Made by a program: the position numbers and the translations under genes. The notes beneath the pieces are model-generated. The model did no database searches. It had not been told where the DNA came from and worked only from the letters and a program-made list of their open reading frames with translations. Shown in pieces: positions 27,169 to 35,399 of a stretch of DNA of 38,738 nt. This DNA comes from Saprolegnia diclina VS20. Lineage: Eukaryota > Oomycota > Saprolegniomycetes > Saprolegniales > Saprolegniaceae. Location of the stretch: positions 1,427,628-1,466,365 of the forward strand of contig NW_008246068.1 of assembly GCF_000281045.1 (NCBI RefSeq), given 5' to 3'. Positions within the stretch are counted from its first letter, which is position 1, and every line of letters begins with the position of its first letter.

Positions 27169-28325
27169 CTAGTTGAAGACACCGCGTTCGGCGCGTAGCC
27201 GCTGGACAAGACTGTACAGCGGCTTGTTGGCCTCGAGCCGCACCAAGTGGGCTTCGTGCGACGCGACCATGTCGCTGAACCCGTCTTCGGCGAGGCCCAT
27301 GCACTGCGTGAGCGACTCGAGGTACTCCTCCGCGTACACGCCCCGTGAGAGTAGCCGCTGGACGGGCGACTTGGCGAGCTTGCGCACAAAGGCCTCCCAG
27401 CCCGTCGTTAAGTCGGACGCGGTCAGACTGAGCTGTGCGTCCTGTGGCGTGTTGACAACGGTGCTGTCAAGCCAAATTGTAAGGCAGTGACGGGGTTCGG
27501 CGGCCGGCAGCACGCGATGCAGGAGACTGTCGGACGAAAAGATGACCTACAAGAGTGTTAGTCGTCGAATCGAACAGCGAAATCAGCACGGACGAGGCGA
27601 TCCATGCGAGGCGCGAGCGTCACCGGCTCGGGCGCCAGGAACGGATAGAACTGGATCTCGCCACCATCGCCGTCTTTCCAGTCAGGGTTGAGATACAGAA
27701 GGCAGGTCAGCTTGCGCTTATTGGGGCGGCCTGGGTTGTCGTAGTGGCACGGGAAGCACCCGCCGTTGCCAGCGTTGAACTGGACCTTGAGTGTCTTGCC
27801 TTGCGTTCCAGGCACGAGGCCGAGCTGCGCATGGTCCTCCAACGCAAGGCAGAGGTCGTCCGAGTGGAAAAGCGCGTCAAGCTCGGGCACTTGCGTGCGC
27901 ACGCTCGCGTTGTGCAAGTCGGCTTCGTAGATGTTGGGCTTGGCAAATTGGGCGACCGAGCCGTCGGCGCGCGGAAACTGCGTCTTGTTGGGCGAGAGGA
28001 GCTTGCGCTCTTGCAGCCATTTGACTTCGGAGAGGATCGCGTCGGCCCAGTCGCGTCCGAGAAAGTTGTCGACGACAACGAACCCGTTCGAAAGCAGCTC
28101 GTCACATATACCTGGCGTGATCTTGTCCGAGAAGGACGCAAAGTTGCGCACGAACGGCCGAGGATACTCGATGGCGTCTGTCTCGTGCTTGCGGCAGGCC
28201 GCCTTGTGGCCTCGCTTCCAGTCGGTCACTTGGCACGCGCGGCTGCAGTAGTACACTCGGAGACACTGGCTGCAGCGCAGGAGGTCGTCCGCGTCGCTGC
28301 CGCAGCAGCTGCAACGACTTGCCAT
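27169..28325 (-). CDS. MYND zinc finger plus prolyl-4-hydroxylase (2OG-Fe(II) dioxygenase), EGLN/PHD-like
   Basis: Two exons, minus strand: 28325..27594 and 27546..27169 (369 aa), with a 47-base intron (CTC/GTCCGTG...CTTGTAG). Residues 5-44 are a MYND finger (CSCCGSD, RCSQC, YYCSRACQ, HKAAC). From ~70 to 270 there is a PHD-type double-stranded beta helix: ICDELLSNGFVVVDNFLG, FNAGNGGCFPCHYDNPG with the iron ligands H194 and D196, KLTCLLYLNPDW, RLVIFSSDSLLHRVLPA with the third ligand H254, and RHCLTIW with the 2-oxoglutarate-binding R263. MYND plus PHD is the architecture of animal EGLN1. The last ~100 residues are an extra helical extension. It likely hydroxylates proline using O2 and 2-oxoglutarate; the target is unknown. 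Confidence 0.9.
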
Positions 28326-28365
28326 CGCCGCCAACAAATTTGAGCAGCGAAAAAACGCGCGTGTA

Positions 28366-28430
28366 ACGTGTGTAAAACACACACGTTTTACACGTCGGTG
28401 CGGCAGCGAAAAACACGTGAAAATCACGTG
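28366..28430. promoter_or_regulatory. Hairpin and twin CACGTG boxes upstream of the MYND-PHD gene
   Basis: ACGTGTGTAAAAC (28366-28378) faces GTTTTACACGT (28385-28395), a near-perfect stem with a short CA loop. Two CACGTG hexamers follow at 28414-28419 and 28425-28430. All lie 40-105 bases upstream of the MYND-PHD ATG. CACGTG is a common bHLH/bZIP site; use in this organism is inferred. Confidence 0.45.
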
Positions 28431-29162
28431 CAAATCACGGCGACATAAACGGCGCAATGCCGGATACGGCAACCGGCTGCGTCGCGAAAGCAAAGCAGCT
28501 TTCTGCCGGCACATCACTGGCGCAGTAGCATCGCAGCCCACCATCAGAATGGAATAGCAAAGTGGCGAGCTCGTTGCAGTGCAAAGCTTGCACATCCTCA
28601 GCGTTGCCACATGCGCAGACGCGGTGACCAGGTTGATGCTGCGCCCAGGTGGATTGTGGTACGGGTCACGGTCGTCTTTCCACATGTCGTTCAATCCATT
28701 CGGTGCTTTGCAAGAAGTTCTGGGCCAATTCGGTGCTTTGCCTGGCGACGCACCAACGTGCTTTGCATGTTCGGACAAGGAAGAGCCGTTAATTGATGTA
28801 TTCTGATGTGCAAAGTTGATTTCTGAAGTTGCGCCAGCAGCATAACCTCACTCTAGAGTGGTAGCGATGTAAACCGGCGTGCACTGCCAGTGCTACGTGC
28901 GGGTTCGCATGCACAGAGAAGGTGCTGCCAACGCTCTGACGCAACCGGAATCCTCCCATCGGTCGGTACACTATGCCCTGCAAGACCGTCGCATTTCGGT
29001 GCTTCGTGGAGACGACGGACGCTGTTGGAGATTCGACGCTATGGGAACAGAGAGGAGCTGCGAAAAACAATGTTTGGCACTGCGGTGCCCCATCCACATC
29101 GTGGCCAGCACGGCGTCGCAGCCGCTGCGTGGCACGCTGCTGCTGTCCCAGCGCGGACGCTC

Positions 29163-29226
29163 ATTGGCTCAGCACGGCCAATCAGAGAAGAGTGGGAGCT
29201 TCCCATCGCACTCGGAGTGCGATGGG
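29163..29226. promoter_or_regulatory. Inverted CCAAT pair and 12-base palindrome upstream of the START/FYVE gene
   Basis: ATTGGC (29163-29168) and GCCAAT (29177-29182) form an inverted pair of CCAAT boxes. A perfect inverted repeat follows (CCCATCGCACTC at 29202-29213, GAGTGCGATGGG at 29215-29226, single-base centre). It lies 60-125 bases upstream of the ATG at 29286. Confidence 0.5.
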
Positions 29227-29285
29227 TCGAACTTCAGAAATGCAAAGCAAACTCACATTTCCCATTTTGCCCTTCGTTGACAAGC

Positions 29286-30722
29286 ATGCGAGAGACGCGC
29301 CAGTCCTTCATGCACGCGATCCAGTCCATGTCCAAGGACCCGCTCGACACGCACGTGCACGCCAAGTGCGCGCGCTTCGCGACGTCCGCGGCCAAGTCGC
29401 TCGCGACCGATGCGACCAAGTTCAAGTTCAAGGCGTCGAGCCACGGCATTGAGATTTACGAAAGCGTGTCGCGGCCGTACCGCGTCAAGGCCGTTGCGCT
29501 CGTGCCCGGCGACCTCGAAGATATTATGTTTGCGCTCGGGAAGCAAGGCGCCAAGGCCCATGAGTTCCGGAAGACCATGTTCCATCTCTTCCAAGAGTCC
29601 TTCTCGGAAGGTGTGAGCCTCCACGCGCCCGGCCGCGGCCTCGACCAGCAGCACGTCAATCTCAACTGGCTCGCGCTCGCAGACGCGAGCTTGCGCTACG
29701 ATATGACCTACATGACCGCGACGTCGCGCTTCTTGCGCCGCAGCACGGGGCTTGCCAACGCCGGGTCGTGCCCCGCCGACGTCGGTGTCCAAATCTGGCA
29801 GTCGGTCGAGATTCCCGAGCTCACGACGTTCACAGAGCGCGACACTGGCTGCACACGCCTGCGCCTCGAGACGTCGGGCTTTGTTGTCGAGCGCACCTCG
29901 ACGCCGCAGACGAGCCAGGTCGCGTTCCACCTGAGCTTTGGCGGCGCATCTGTCTCTACTTCGTGGATGCAGCTCCTCGCCGAGCGCCTTGCGAGCATCG
30001 CGTCTGTCTTTACGCGCCCTGGCAGCCTCCAGCTCGTGCCTCGGTCGATCTGGACCTTCAACGCCTACTGCTACTCGTGCTTCAAGTCCTTTGGCACGTT
30101 CCGGCGGCGCCACCACTGCCGCCTCTGCGGCAACTCGATCTGCTCCAAGTGTTCTGTCTCGGTCGAAATCACATTCCCAGGCTCGCCGACCGCCAGCCAC
30201 TACGACTCGACGTCTGTTCCGTGCTGCCACAAGTGCGCCGACACCAACTCGCAGCTGGACCAGCACCTCATGGAGCTCGCGCGGCCGTCGCGCGTCTCAA
30301 GCGGCACCAAGCCATCGTCGCCGCCGCCGATGCCGTCGACAATGTCGATGACGACAACGGCCGTGTCCCCGATCCACCTCTCGCTGCGCGACATTTCGAG
30401 CCTCTTTGCACCGGAAGCGACTGACGCGCCAGTCTCACCGACGGAGCGCGTCGATGACGACGTCGAGTCGCCTGCCGAATCGTCCTTCTTCCGTATTTCC
30501 AAGGGCAGCTGCATGCGCGTCCGAACACAGAGCGCGCAGTCGACGGCGCCATCGAGCCAGCGCAGCTCCCGGAGCACGCTCACCGAGTCGGACATTGAAG
30601 CCAGCCTCGAGCTGCTCAACGACGACTTTGACAAAATCCACATGGAGCGCCTCGAGGCCGCCAAGCGCCGCCTCAACCTCGACGCCGCGAAAGAGAAGCG
30701 GCCCCTCGTCTACCTCTACTAG
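29286..30722 (+). CDS. START-like domain plus canonical FYVE zinc-finger protein
   Basis: Intronless, 478 aa. Residues ~25-250 form the START-like module common in oomycete FYVE proteins (KFKASSHGIEIYESVS, RVKAVALVPGDLEDIMFAL, VNLNWLALAD, VGVQIWQSVEIPEL). Residues ~256-318 form a FYVE finger with all hallmarks: WTFNAYCYSCFKSFGTF, RRRHHCRLCG, CSKC, CCHKC. The intact RRRHHCR core predicts PI3P binding, hence early-endosome membranes. The C-terminus is Ser/Thr-rich and disordered, ending in a helical SDIEASLELLNDDFDKIHME stretch. Compare the degenerate FYVE paralogue at 12571. An in-frame open stretch upstream lacks coding bias and is not included. Confidence 0.88.
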   Translation: MRETRQSFMHAIQSMSKDPLDTHVHAKCARFATSAAKSLATDATKFKFKASSHGIEIYESVSRPYRVKAVALVPGDLEDIMFALGKQGAKAHEFRKTMFHLFQESFSEGVSLHAPGRGLDQQHVNLNWLALADASLRYDMTYMTATSRFLRRSTGLANAGSCPADVGVQIWQSVEIPELTTFTERDTGCTRLRLETSGFVVERTSTPQTSQVAFHLSFGGASVSTSWMQLLAERLASIASVFTRPGSLQLVPRSIWTFNAYCYSCFKSFGTFRRRHHCRLCGNSICSKCSVSVEITFPGSPTASHYDSTSVPCCHKCADTNSQLDQHLMELARPSRVSSGTKPSSPPPMPSTMSMTTTAVSPIHLSLRDISSLFAPEATDAPVSPTERVDDDVESPAESSFFRISKGSCMRVRTQSAQSTAPSSQRSSRSTLTESDIEASLELLNDDFDKIHMERLEAAKRRLNLDAAKEKRPLVYLY

Positions 30723-30858
30723 ACCATTTCTGTCCCGTTCGTGTAGCTTGTCAATCACATCTTATTTATCCTCCACGTCCTTGGTGGTTCTCCCAGAGCT
30801 ATGAGTGCAAACAGCGTCGGTTCCGATTACGAAGTCGCAAACGAACTTGCGCATACGG

Positions 30859-33209
30859 TTACTGCGGCGCATGAAGGTGTGCGAGGAGCTTCTCGTTCTT
30901 CTCGCATTCGCGCTGAAAGTCTCGAATGGCAGCCAAGTACGCCTGTTGCTTGCCCAGCAGCTAATCAAAGCATCAGTCTCGCGATACGTCCGCCAAACAC
31001 ACACCAGCTGATACTTGCTGTCGAGTGTGTCGACCGTGAGCTGCTTGGCGTCACATTGCACCTGCTGCTTGGCGACGTTGGCGCGCACGTTGCCAATGAC
31101 GGCGGTCATCTGGCTGAAGAAGATGTCGGTTGCCGCCTTGGACTTGAGCGCAATCTCAAAGTTGGCGTTGATGCTCTCGACCAGCGCGACTTCCTTCTCG
31201 AGGTACTCATGCGTCGCCTCGAGGGTGTTGTACACCGAGTAGTACTTGCGGGTCTCTTCCAGCGTCAGCGCCACCTACACAGCTGTTCTTAGAGTCGATC
31301 GAGATCGTGGACCGACCTCTTCGTAGAGCTCCATGAACCGCTTCTCGTACTGCAGCAGCTCGGCCTTGCAGGGAATGTCGTCAAGGAGCCGCAGCGCAGC
31401 AACGACGGCCCGCGCCTCCTTTCCAACCTCTTGTTTGAGCGCTGTGCGCTACGTAGCAATACATTGAAATCAAAATGCCTCCACCAAGAGTTCACCTTGG
31501 CAGCGAGAACAGATAGCTTGGCCTCGAGGCGCGCACGGCGAACATCGGTCTCAAAGCCTGGCAGCGCGTCCACTCGCGCCTGTGGCGCGCATTGCAGTCA
31601 AGGAACGCCGTGCGCACACAGCATACCTGAAGGTCCGTGAGCTCTTGCTTGCAGGCCGCCTTGAAGGTCGCCTCTTGGAGCTTTAAACTCGTGTGCAAGG
31701 AAATGAGCTCCTACAATGCTCTGTCGATCCAAGTTTGCAGCGGTGGTGTTGAGCGTACGCGCAATTTTGCCAAGTCGGAGCTTGTTTCATTGCTGGCGTC
31801 TTCGGCTGCCGCGATCGCTGCCTCGCGAGCTTTAAGCTCAGCGCGCGTCTCGTCCAGCGTCGCACACGCCATTTGCGCGACAGGGGCGGCGTCGACGAGG
31901 CGCGCATGGGTCGCTTGCAGCTGCGCCACGAGCGTTGCCTTGGACCATACGTCGTATCGCTGCCTCGTGCACAAGAAAAAGCGTACTTGTGCGTCGAACT
32001 TGGTCGTCAGGCGCTGCGCCTTGCGCTCGAGTCGCTGCGTCTCCGCGACGAGACTCAGTGCTGCCGCTTCTTCGGGGCAGCTGCGGCTCCGAATGTCCTC
32101 GGACGTCGTATCGTATAGCGCGACGGCCGCGTCAACCGCCTACGATCAGAAGTTGATGCCGAACTCAGCGCGACAAGGGTTACGAGCTACCTCGAGGTCC
32201 GCGACGCCAGTGTGACGCCATGAACGTTCCTACGGGCTCATGGCGCTTGTGTTCGAGGTATCACTTTGGTACCTGCGCTACAGTGGCAACGCGAAGCAAC
32301 TCTTCCTCGCGCACCATGTCTTCTTGCAATGCTAGCTCTTCGGCGGCCAACGCCTCGGACGCAGCAGTCTGGTACTGTCGGTCAAACTCTGTGAGAGGTG
32401 TCGCCACGGAGCTGGACGCCAACCGACTATGGCAACGACTGCGTGAGCAGAGCGCAGATATTGTGGCGTCAAACCGCAGCTGCGCTGCCATTGCCTGCTT
32501 GGCAATGTCGTGGAGAAATCCCTTGGGCTCGTCCGTGGACGGACTGGGATGCGCGATGCGCACGACGCGCGCCGTCGTCTTCTCGCCGTACTCGAGAAGG
32601 CAACGCTGGATGCGCTCTTGCTCCGAAAGAGACTTTCCCGGCGCCTACGACACGGTCAGAGTCGTGGGCCATCTGGCTCGAGATGCGAACATGAAACTTG
32701 GACCGGCGGGAAACCGCGTACGTTGGGGCCCGAGGACGAACGACGGGCGATGGTGCAGAGACCGTGCGCCACTGAGCCTCAATCGCGCTCGCAACGCGTG
32801 TGTTGAGCTTGAGCTGTGTGTGCTGAACGAGCCACGCGACGACTTGGCGTAGCTTTTCGTAGTTGGCCCCTTGCAGCTCGTGGACGCTCAAGTTGAGCGT
32901 CGTCTTGGAGTTGGTGGCTTGTGTGTACGACTGCAGCGCGGTGTTGAAGCTGTCACAGATGGCCTCTGCAACGCGAACACGCTCTTTGACGCTCGCGACG
33001 GGGCGGAAGAGGATGTCGCAGTCGACGCTCGTCAGTTCTTCCGACTGGAGGCAGAAGACGAGGCCGCCCACGACGCGCTCAAAGATCGGGATCTCGGCCA
33101 CGGACGCGCGGGGGTACCCATGCGCCACCAGCATGGCTACGCATTCCTGCGCGAGCTTGGCCTTCTCCGCGTCCTCGGCGCTCGGCCCTGCGTCCAACTG
33201 GTTTGCCAT
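30859..33209 (-). CDS. CCDC93: CCDC93-like protein (CCC/Commander complex subunit)
   Basis: Eleven exons, minus strand: 33209..32691, 32644..32440, 32388..32273, 32229..32191, 32139..31987, 31938..31759, 31710..31627, 31579..31496, 31448..31317, 31274..31005, 30960..30859 (627 aa; human 631). Introns are 42-51 bases. The exon 2/3 join (51-base intron, no stop if retained) and the exon 5/6 acceptor are the least certain. The N-terminal domain has AMLVAHGYPRASVAEIPIFE, RVVGGLVFCL, DCDILFRP and VVAWLVQHTQ. The rest is coiled coil, with very clear C-terminal matches: IPCKAELLQYEKRFMELYEE, YYSVYNTLEATHEYLEKEVA and QAYLAAIRDFQRECEKNEKL. In animals CCDC93 joins CCDC22 and COMMD proteins in retriever-dependent endosomal recycling. 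Confidence 0.92.
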
Positions 33210-33361
33210 CGTATCCAAAGCGAAGATTTCGTTGTCCGGTTAACAAGCTCAGGAAATCCGGATAGAATCTCGCCACCGGAGATCGTGGCACTTGCTGGCG
33301 AGAGCGGAGGAGTTGCGCATCAGATAACGAAGCAAGCATTTGACCATTGACGCCCGAGGGC
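33210..33361. promoter_or_regulatory. Short divergent promoter region
   Basis: 152 bases between the ATGs of the CCDC93-like gene (minus) and the two-helix membrane protein gene (plus). Both promoters must fit here. No specific box recognised. Confidence 0.35.
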
Positions 33362-33838
33362 ATGGAGCTGGTTCCAGCCACGTGGCACCTCTACCCACCC
33401 ATGGGACTACTCGTTCAGACGCCAGCGCCGCTCAAGGCGGACCTCTGCGCGCCACCAGCGTCATCCAAGTGGCGTCAGCATCCCGTGTCGACGGCCATTT
33501 TTGTCGTCTCTTGCTTGGCGACCGTGGTAGTACTTCTCGACTTGGTCATCGCTGGCAACTCGCCCACGACACAGCCAGCCTCGGTGACGATTGCTGCAAA
33601 CACAACGGCGACGACACCCACCGCAGCTCTTCGCCTGGACGACGCTGCGTCAAGTACCGGTGACCCGCCAAGCACTCAGCTGCGAGAAATGCTCGCGCTT
33701 CTTCTTCTTATTCTCGTTGGCGCTGGTGCGTACTTGATGCAACGCCGAGCCCAGTCTACCACGCCCACGGAGATCAAGATTTGTGGCCAAGAGGGGCCAA
33801 AGCCCGTGTGCCTCACGGTCGTGCCGGCGCCCTTGTAA
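33362..33838 (+). CDS. Uncharacterised membrane protein with two predicted helices
   Basis: Intronless, 158 aa. It has two hydrophobic segments, residues ~43-64 (STAIFVVSCLATVVVLLDLV) and ~109-125 (EMLALLLLILVGAGAYLM). They are separated by a Thr/Ala/Asn-rich loop of ~45 residues with NTT glycosylation-like sites, so the loop is probably lumenal or outside and both ends cytosolic. The N-terminus is Pro-rich (HLYPPMGLLVQTPAPL). It converges on the minus-strand gene at 33883 with 44 bases between. An upstream non-ATG extension of five residues is not used. No family recognised. Confidence 0.6.
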   Translation: MELVPATWHLYPPMGLLVQTPAPLKADLCAPPASSKWRQHPVSTAIFVVSCLATVVVLLDLVIAGNSPTTQPASVTIAANTTATTPTAALRLDDAASSTGDPPSTQLREMLALLLLILVGAGAYLMQRRAQSTTPTEIKICGQEGPKPVCLTVVPAPL

Positions 33839-33882
33839 AATATATTCGTTGTTGACGTGCAAGATTGAGTATTGCGCATACG

Positions 33883-34311
33883 TTAAAGGCCTTGCCCGTC
33901 GACCCCGCTCGCAACGCTGACGGGTCCAGAGAGGCGACAACGGCCGGAGCCCGCGCTGAGCTCCGAGGACCGCGTTCGCTGCACTCGTTGCTCGATCTCA
34001 GTGAGAACCGACGTTGCTGCCGCATCGAGCTCGGTCGATCGCGGCACCTCTGTCCGGTAGATGTGCAAATCAAAGAACTCTCGCCACGCCACGTCATCTA
34101 CGCAACCCTTGCTTCCTAACCGACACAATGGATGCTGGACCTTGGTCGGAAAAGACGGGAACGAGAAGAGACTCGTCGTCGGGGCCGCAGATTCGCGCGC
34201 CTACACCTTGCCTATGAGCTTGAATGCATCCATGCGCGTCCAGAGACTCGTAGGTGTCTTCAGCGACGTCGTGTCTGAGAGCGGAATGATCTTGATCTTG
34301 TCTACGTCCAT
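33883..34311 (-). CDS. Small uncharacterised protein (112 aa, three exons)
   Basis: Exons on the minus strand: 34311..34248, 34200..34141, 34097..33883. The introns are 47 bases (GTCTCT...GTGTAG) and 43 bases (GTCCAG...GCGTAG). The spliced protein starts MDVDKIKIIPLSDTTSLKTP, continues ARICGPDDESLLVPVFSD and then DDVAWREFFDLHIYRTEVPR followed by a helical STELDAAATSVLTEIEQRVQ. Codon bias continues across the joins, which supports the model, but both donors are weak and the last ~25 residues look low-complexity. The ATG lies 36 bases downstream of the previous gene's stop on the same strand. I recognise no domain. Confidence 0.45.
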
Positions 34312-34347
34312 AGAATGTAATGTGTGTCCAAGCTGTCATGTGTACCG

Positions 34348-35101
34348 CTAGATGTATCCGGTCGTGATAGAGGACTCGCGCCTACGTTGCACCATGAGAC
34401 CTCGATATTTCGGCTTGCTTCTTGCACCGCTAGCGTCGACAACGGGCGCAATGCGGTGCGACGCGGAGGACACCTTGATGCTCTCTGGCACATAGCGTTG
34501 CCGCTGCAATACGACCCAGAGCATGGACGCGGCGCCCACCACGGCCAGTACGATAGCGAAATATACCCAATCCAGGGGTAGCACCATAGAGTCGAGCCAT
34601 GGGAGCAGATGGGTGTCGTCGCTCTGTGTGGCGTTTCCGTGGCTCGTGTTGGCATAGCCCAGAACAAATTCACCTACGGCGAGCTCGCGTTTTGATTCAA
34701 CCTGCAATGCGAGTGTACCAATGACGGGCGGGTGCACATCGCGCCGGATCGTGAGCTGGAACGGGTACAGGACGTAGAAGCCCGATGCGCAGTTCACGAG
34801 CTGGAGCGTGTAGGTGTTCATCGCCAAGTCCAGGTCGCTCAAGAAGGTGAACCAATCGAGCTACAAGTGCGCGAACTCTGAGATGACCTGCACCAAACGG
34901 ACGCAAGCGTACGCGTTCAACAACGTCCGTTGTCGCACCGCTAAAGCCTATCGCTGTAATGCGCAGCGCGCAGGGAACGCTCGTGGTCTCATCACCGACG
35001 GCCGTGCAGCCATCTCCACAGGACGTCGCGGTCGTCGTCGAGTCGAGCTGCTGCCGGGCGTCTGCGGTGGCCTTGACGATGATCGCGATCGTCGAGGCCA
35101 T
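34348..35101 (-). CDS. Single-pass membrane protein, uncharacterised
   Basis: Two exons, minus strand: 35101..34913 and 34860..34348 (233 aa), with a 52-base intron (GTACGC...CTTGTAG, phase 0). The first ~155 residues look extracellular or lumenal: four cysteines (C28, C32, C44, C87), NTS and NAT glycosylation-like sites, and beta-type segments (NTYTLQLVNCASGFYVLYPF, VIGTLALQVESKRELAVGEF). A membrane helix follows at ~161-182 (VYFAIVLAVVGAASMLWVVL) and then a basic tail. No signal peptide follows the ATG. A TTTAG acceptor sits ~20 bases upstream, so an earlier exon carrying a signal peptide may exist. No family is recognised. Confidence 0.6.
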
Positions 35102-35399
35102 GGCGGTTTTGGGATTCCGCACCTAAACGAGGCGAACTTGACGAGGACAAGATCGCGAGTAGGGTTCCGAGGAGATGGGTTTTGGCGCCAAATCTTGGTC
35201 GCTTGATATTTTGGCCACTACCGTACTCTGCTTGAGCACATTTCGGAGAACGATCACAGAACAGTGCAGCATGCCACAGTTTCAAATTGTAAAGGTGCAT
35301 TTGGCCTCACCACAAAGTAACACGAAAAAGACGTTGAACGTGGTTTTCTACGACACGGAGAACCACGCTTATGTGTTGCTTCCTACTGGCATAGGAGGC

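Larger units (their letters stand above)
28326..29285. other. Divergent intergenic region with several repeat and motif clusters
   Basis: 960 bases between the MYND-PHD gene (minus) and a START/FYVE gene (plus). It holds a hairpin and CACGTG pair on the left, a 14-base direct repeat ATTCGGTGCTTTGC (28698 and 28728), an inverted CCAAT pair and a 12-base perfect palindrome on the right. An open frame enters the plus-strand gene from here, but coding bias begins near the ATG at 29286. Confidence 0.5.

Noticed and set aside
28890-29285. Upstream extension of the canonical START/FYVE gene
   Set aside because: It is open but without coding bias, and contains inverted CCAAT boxes and a palindrome that look like promoter sequence.
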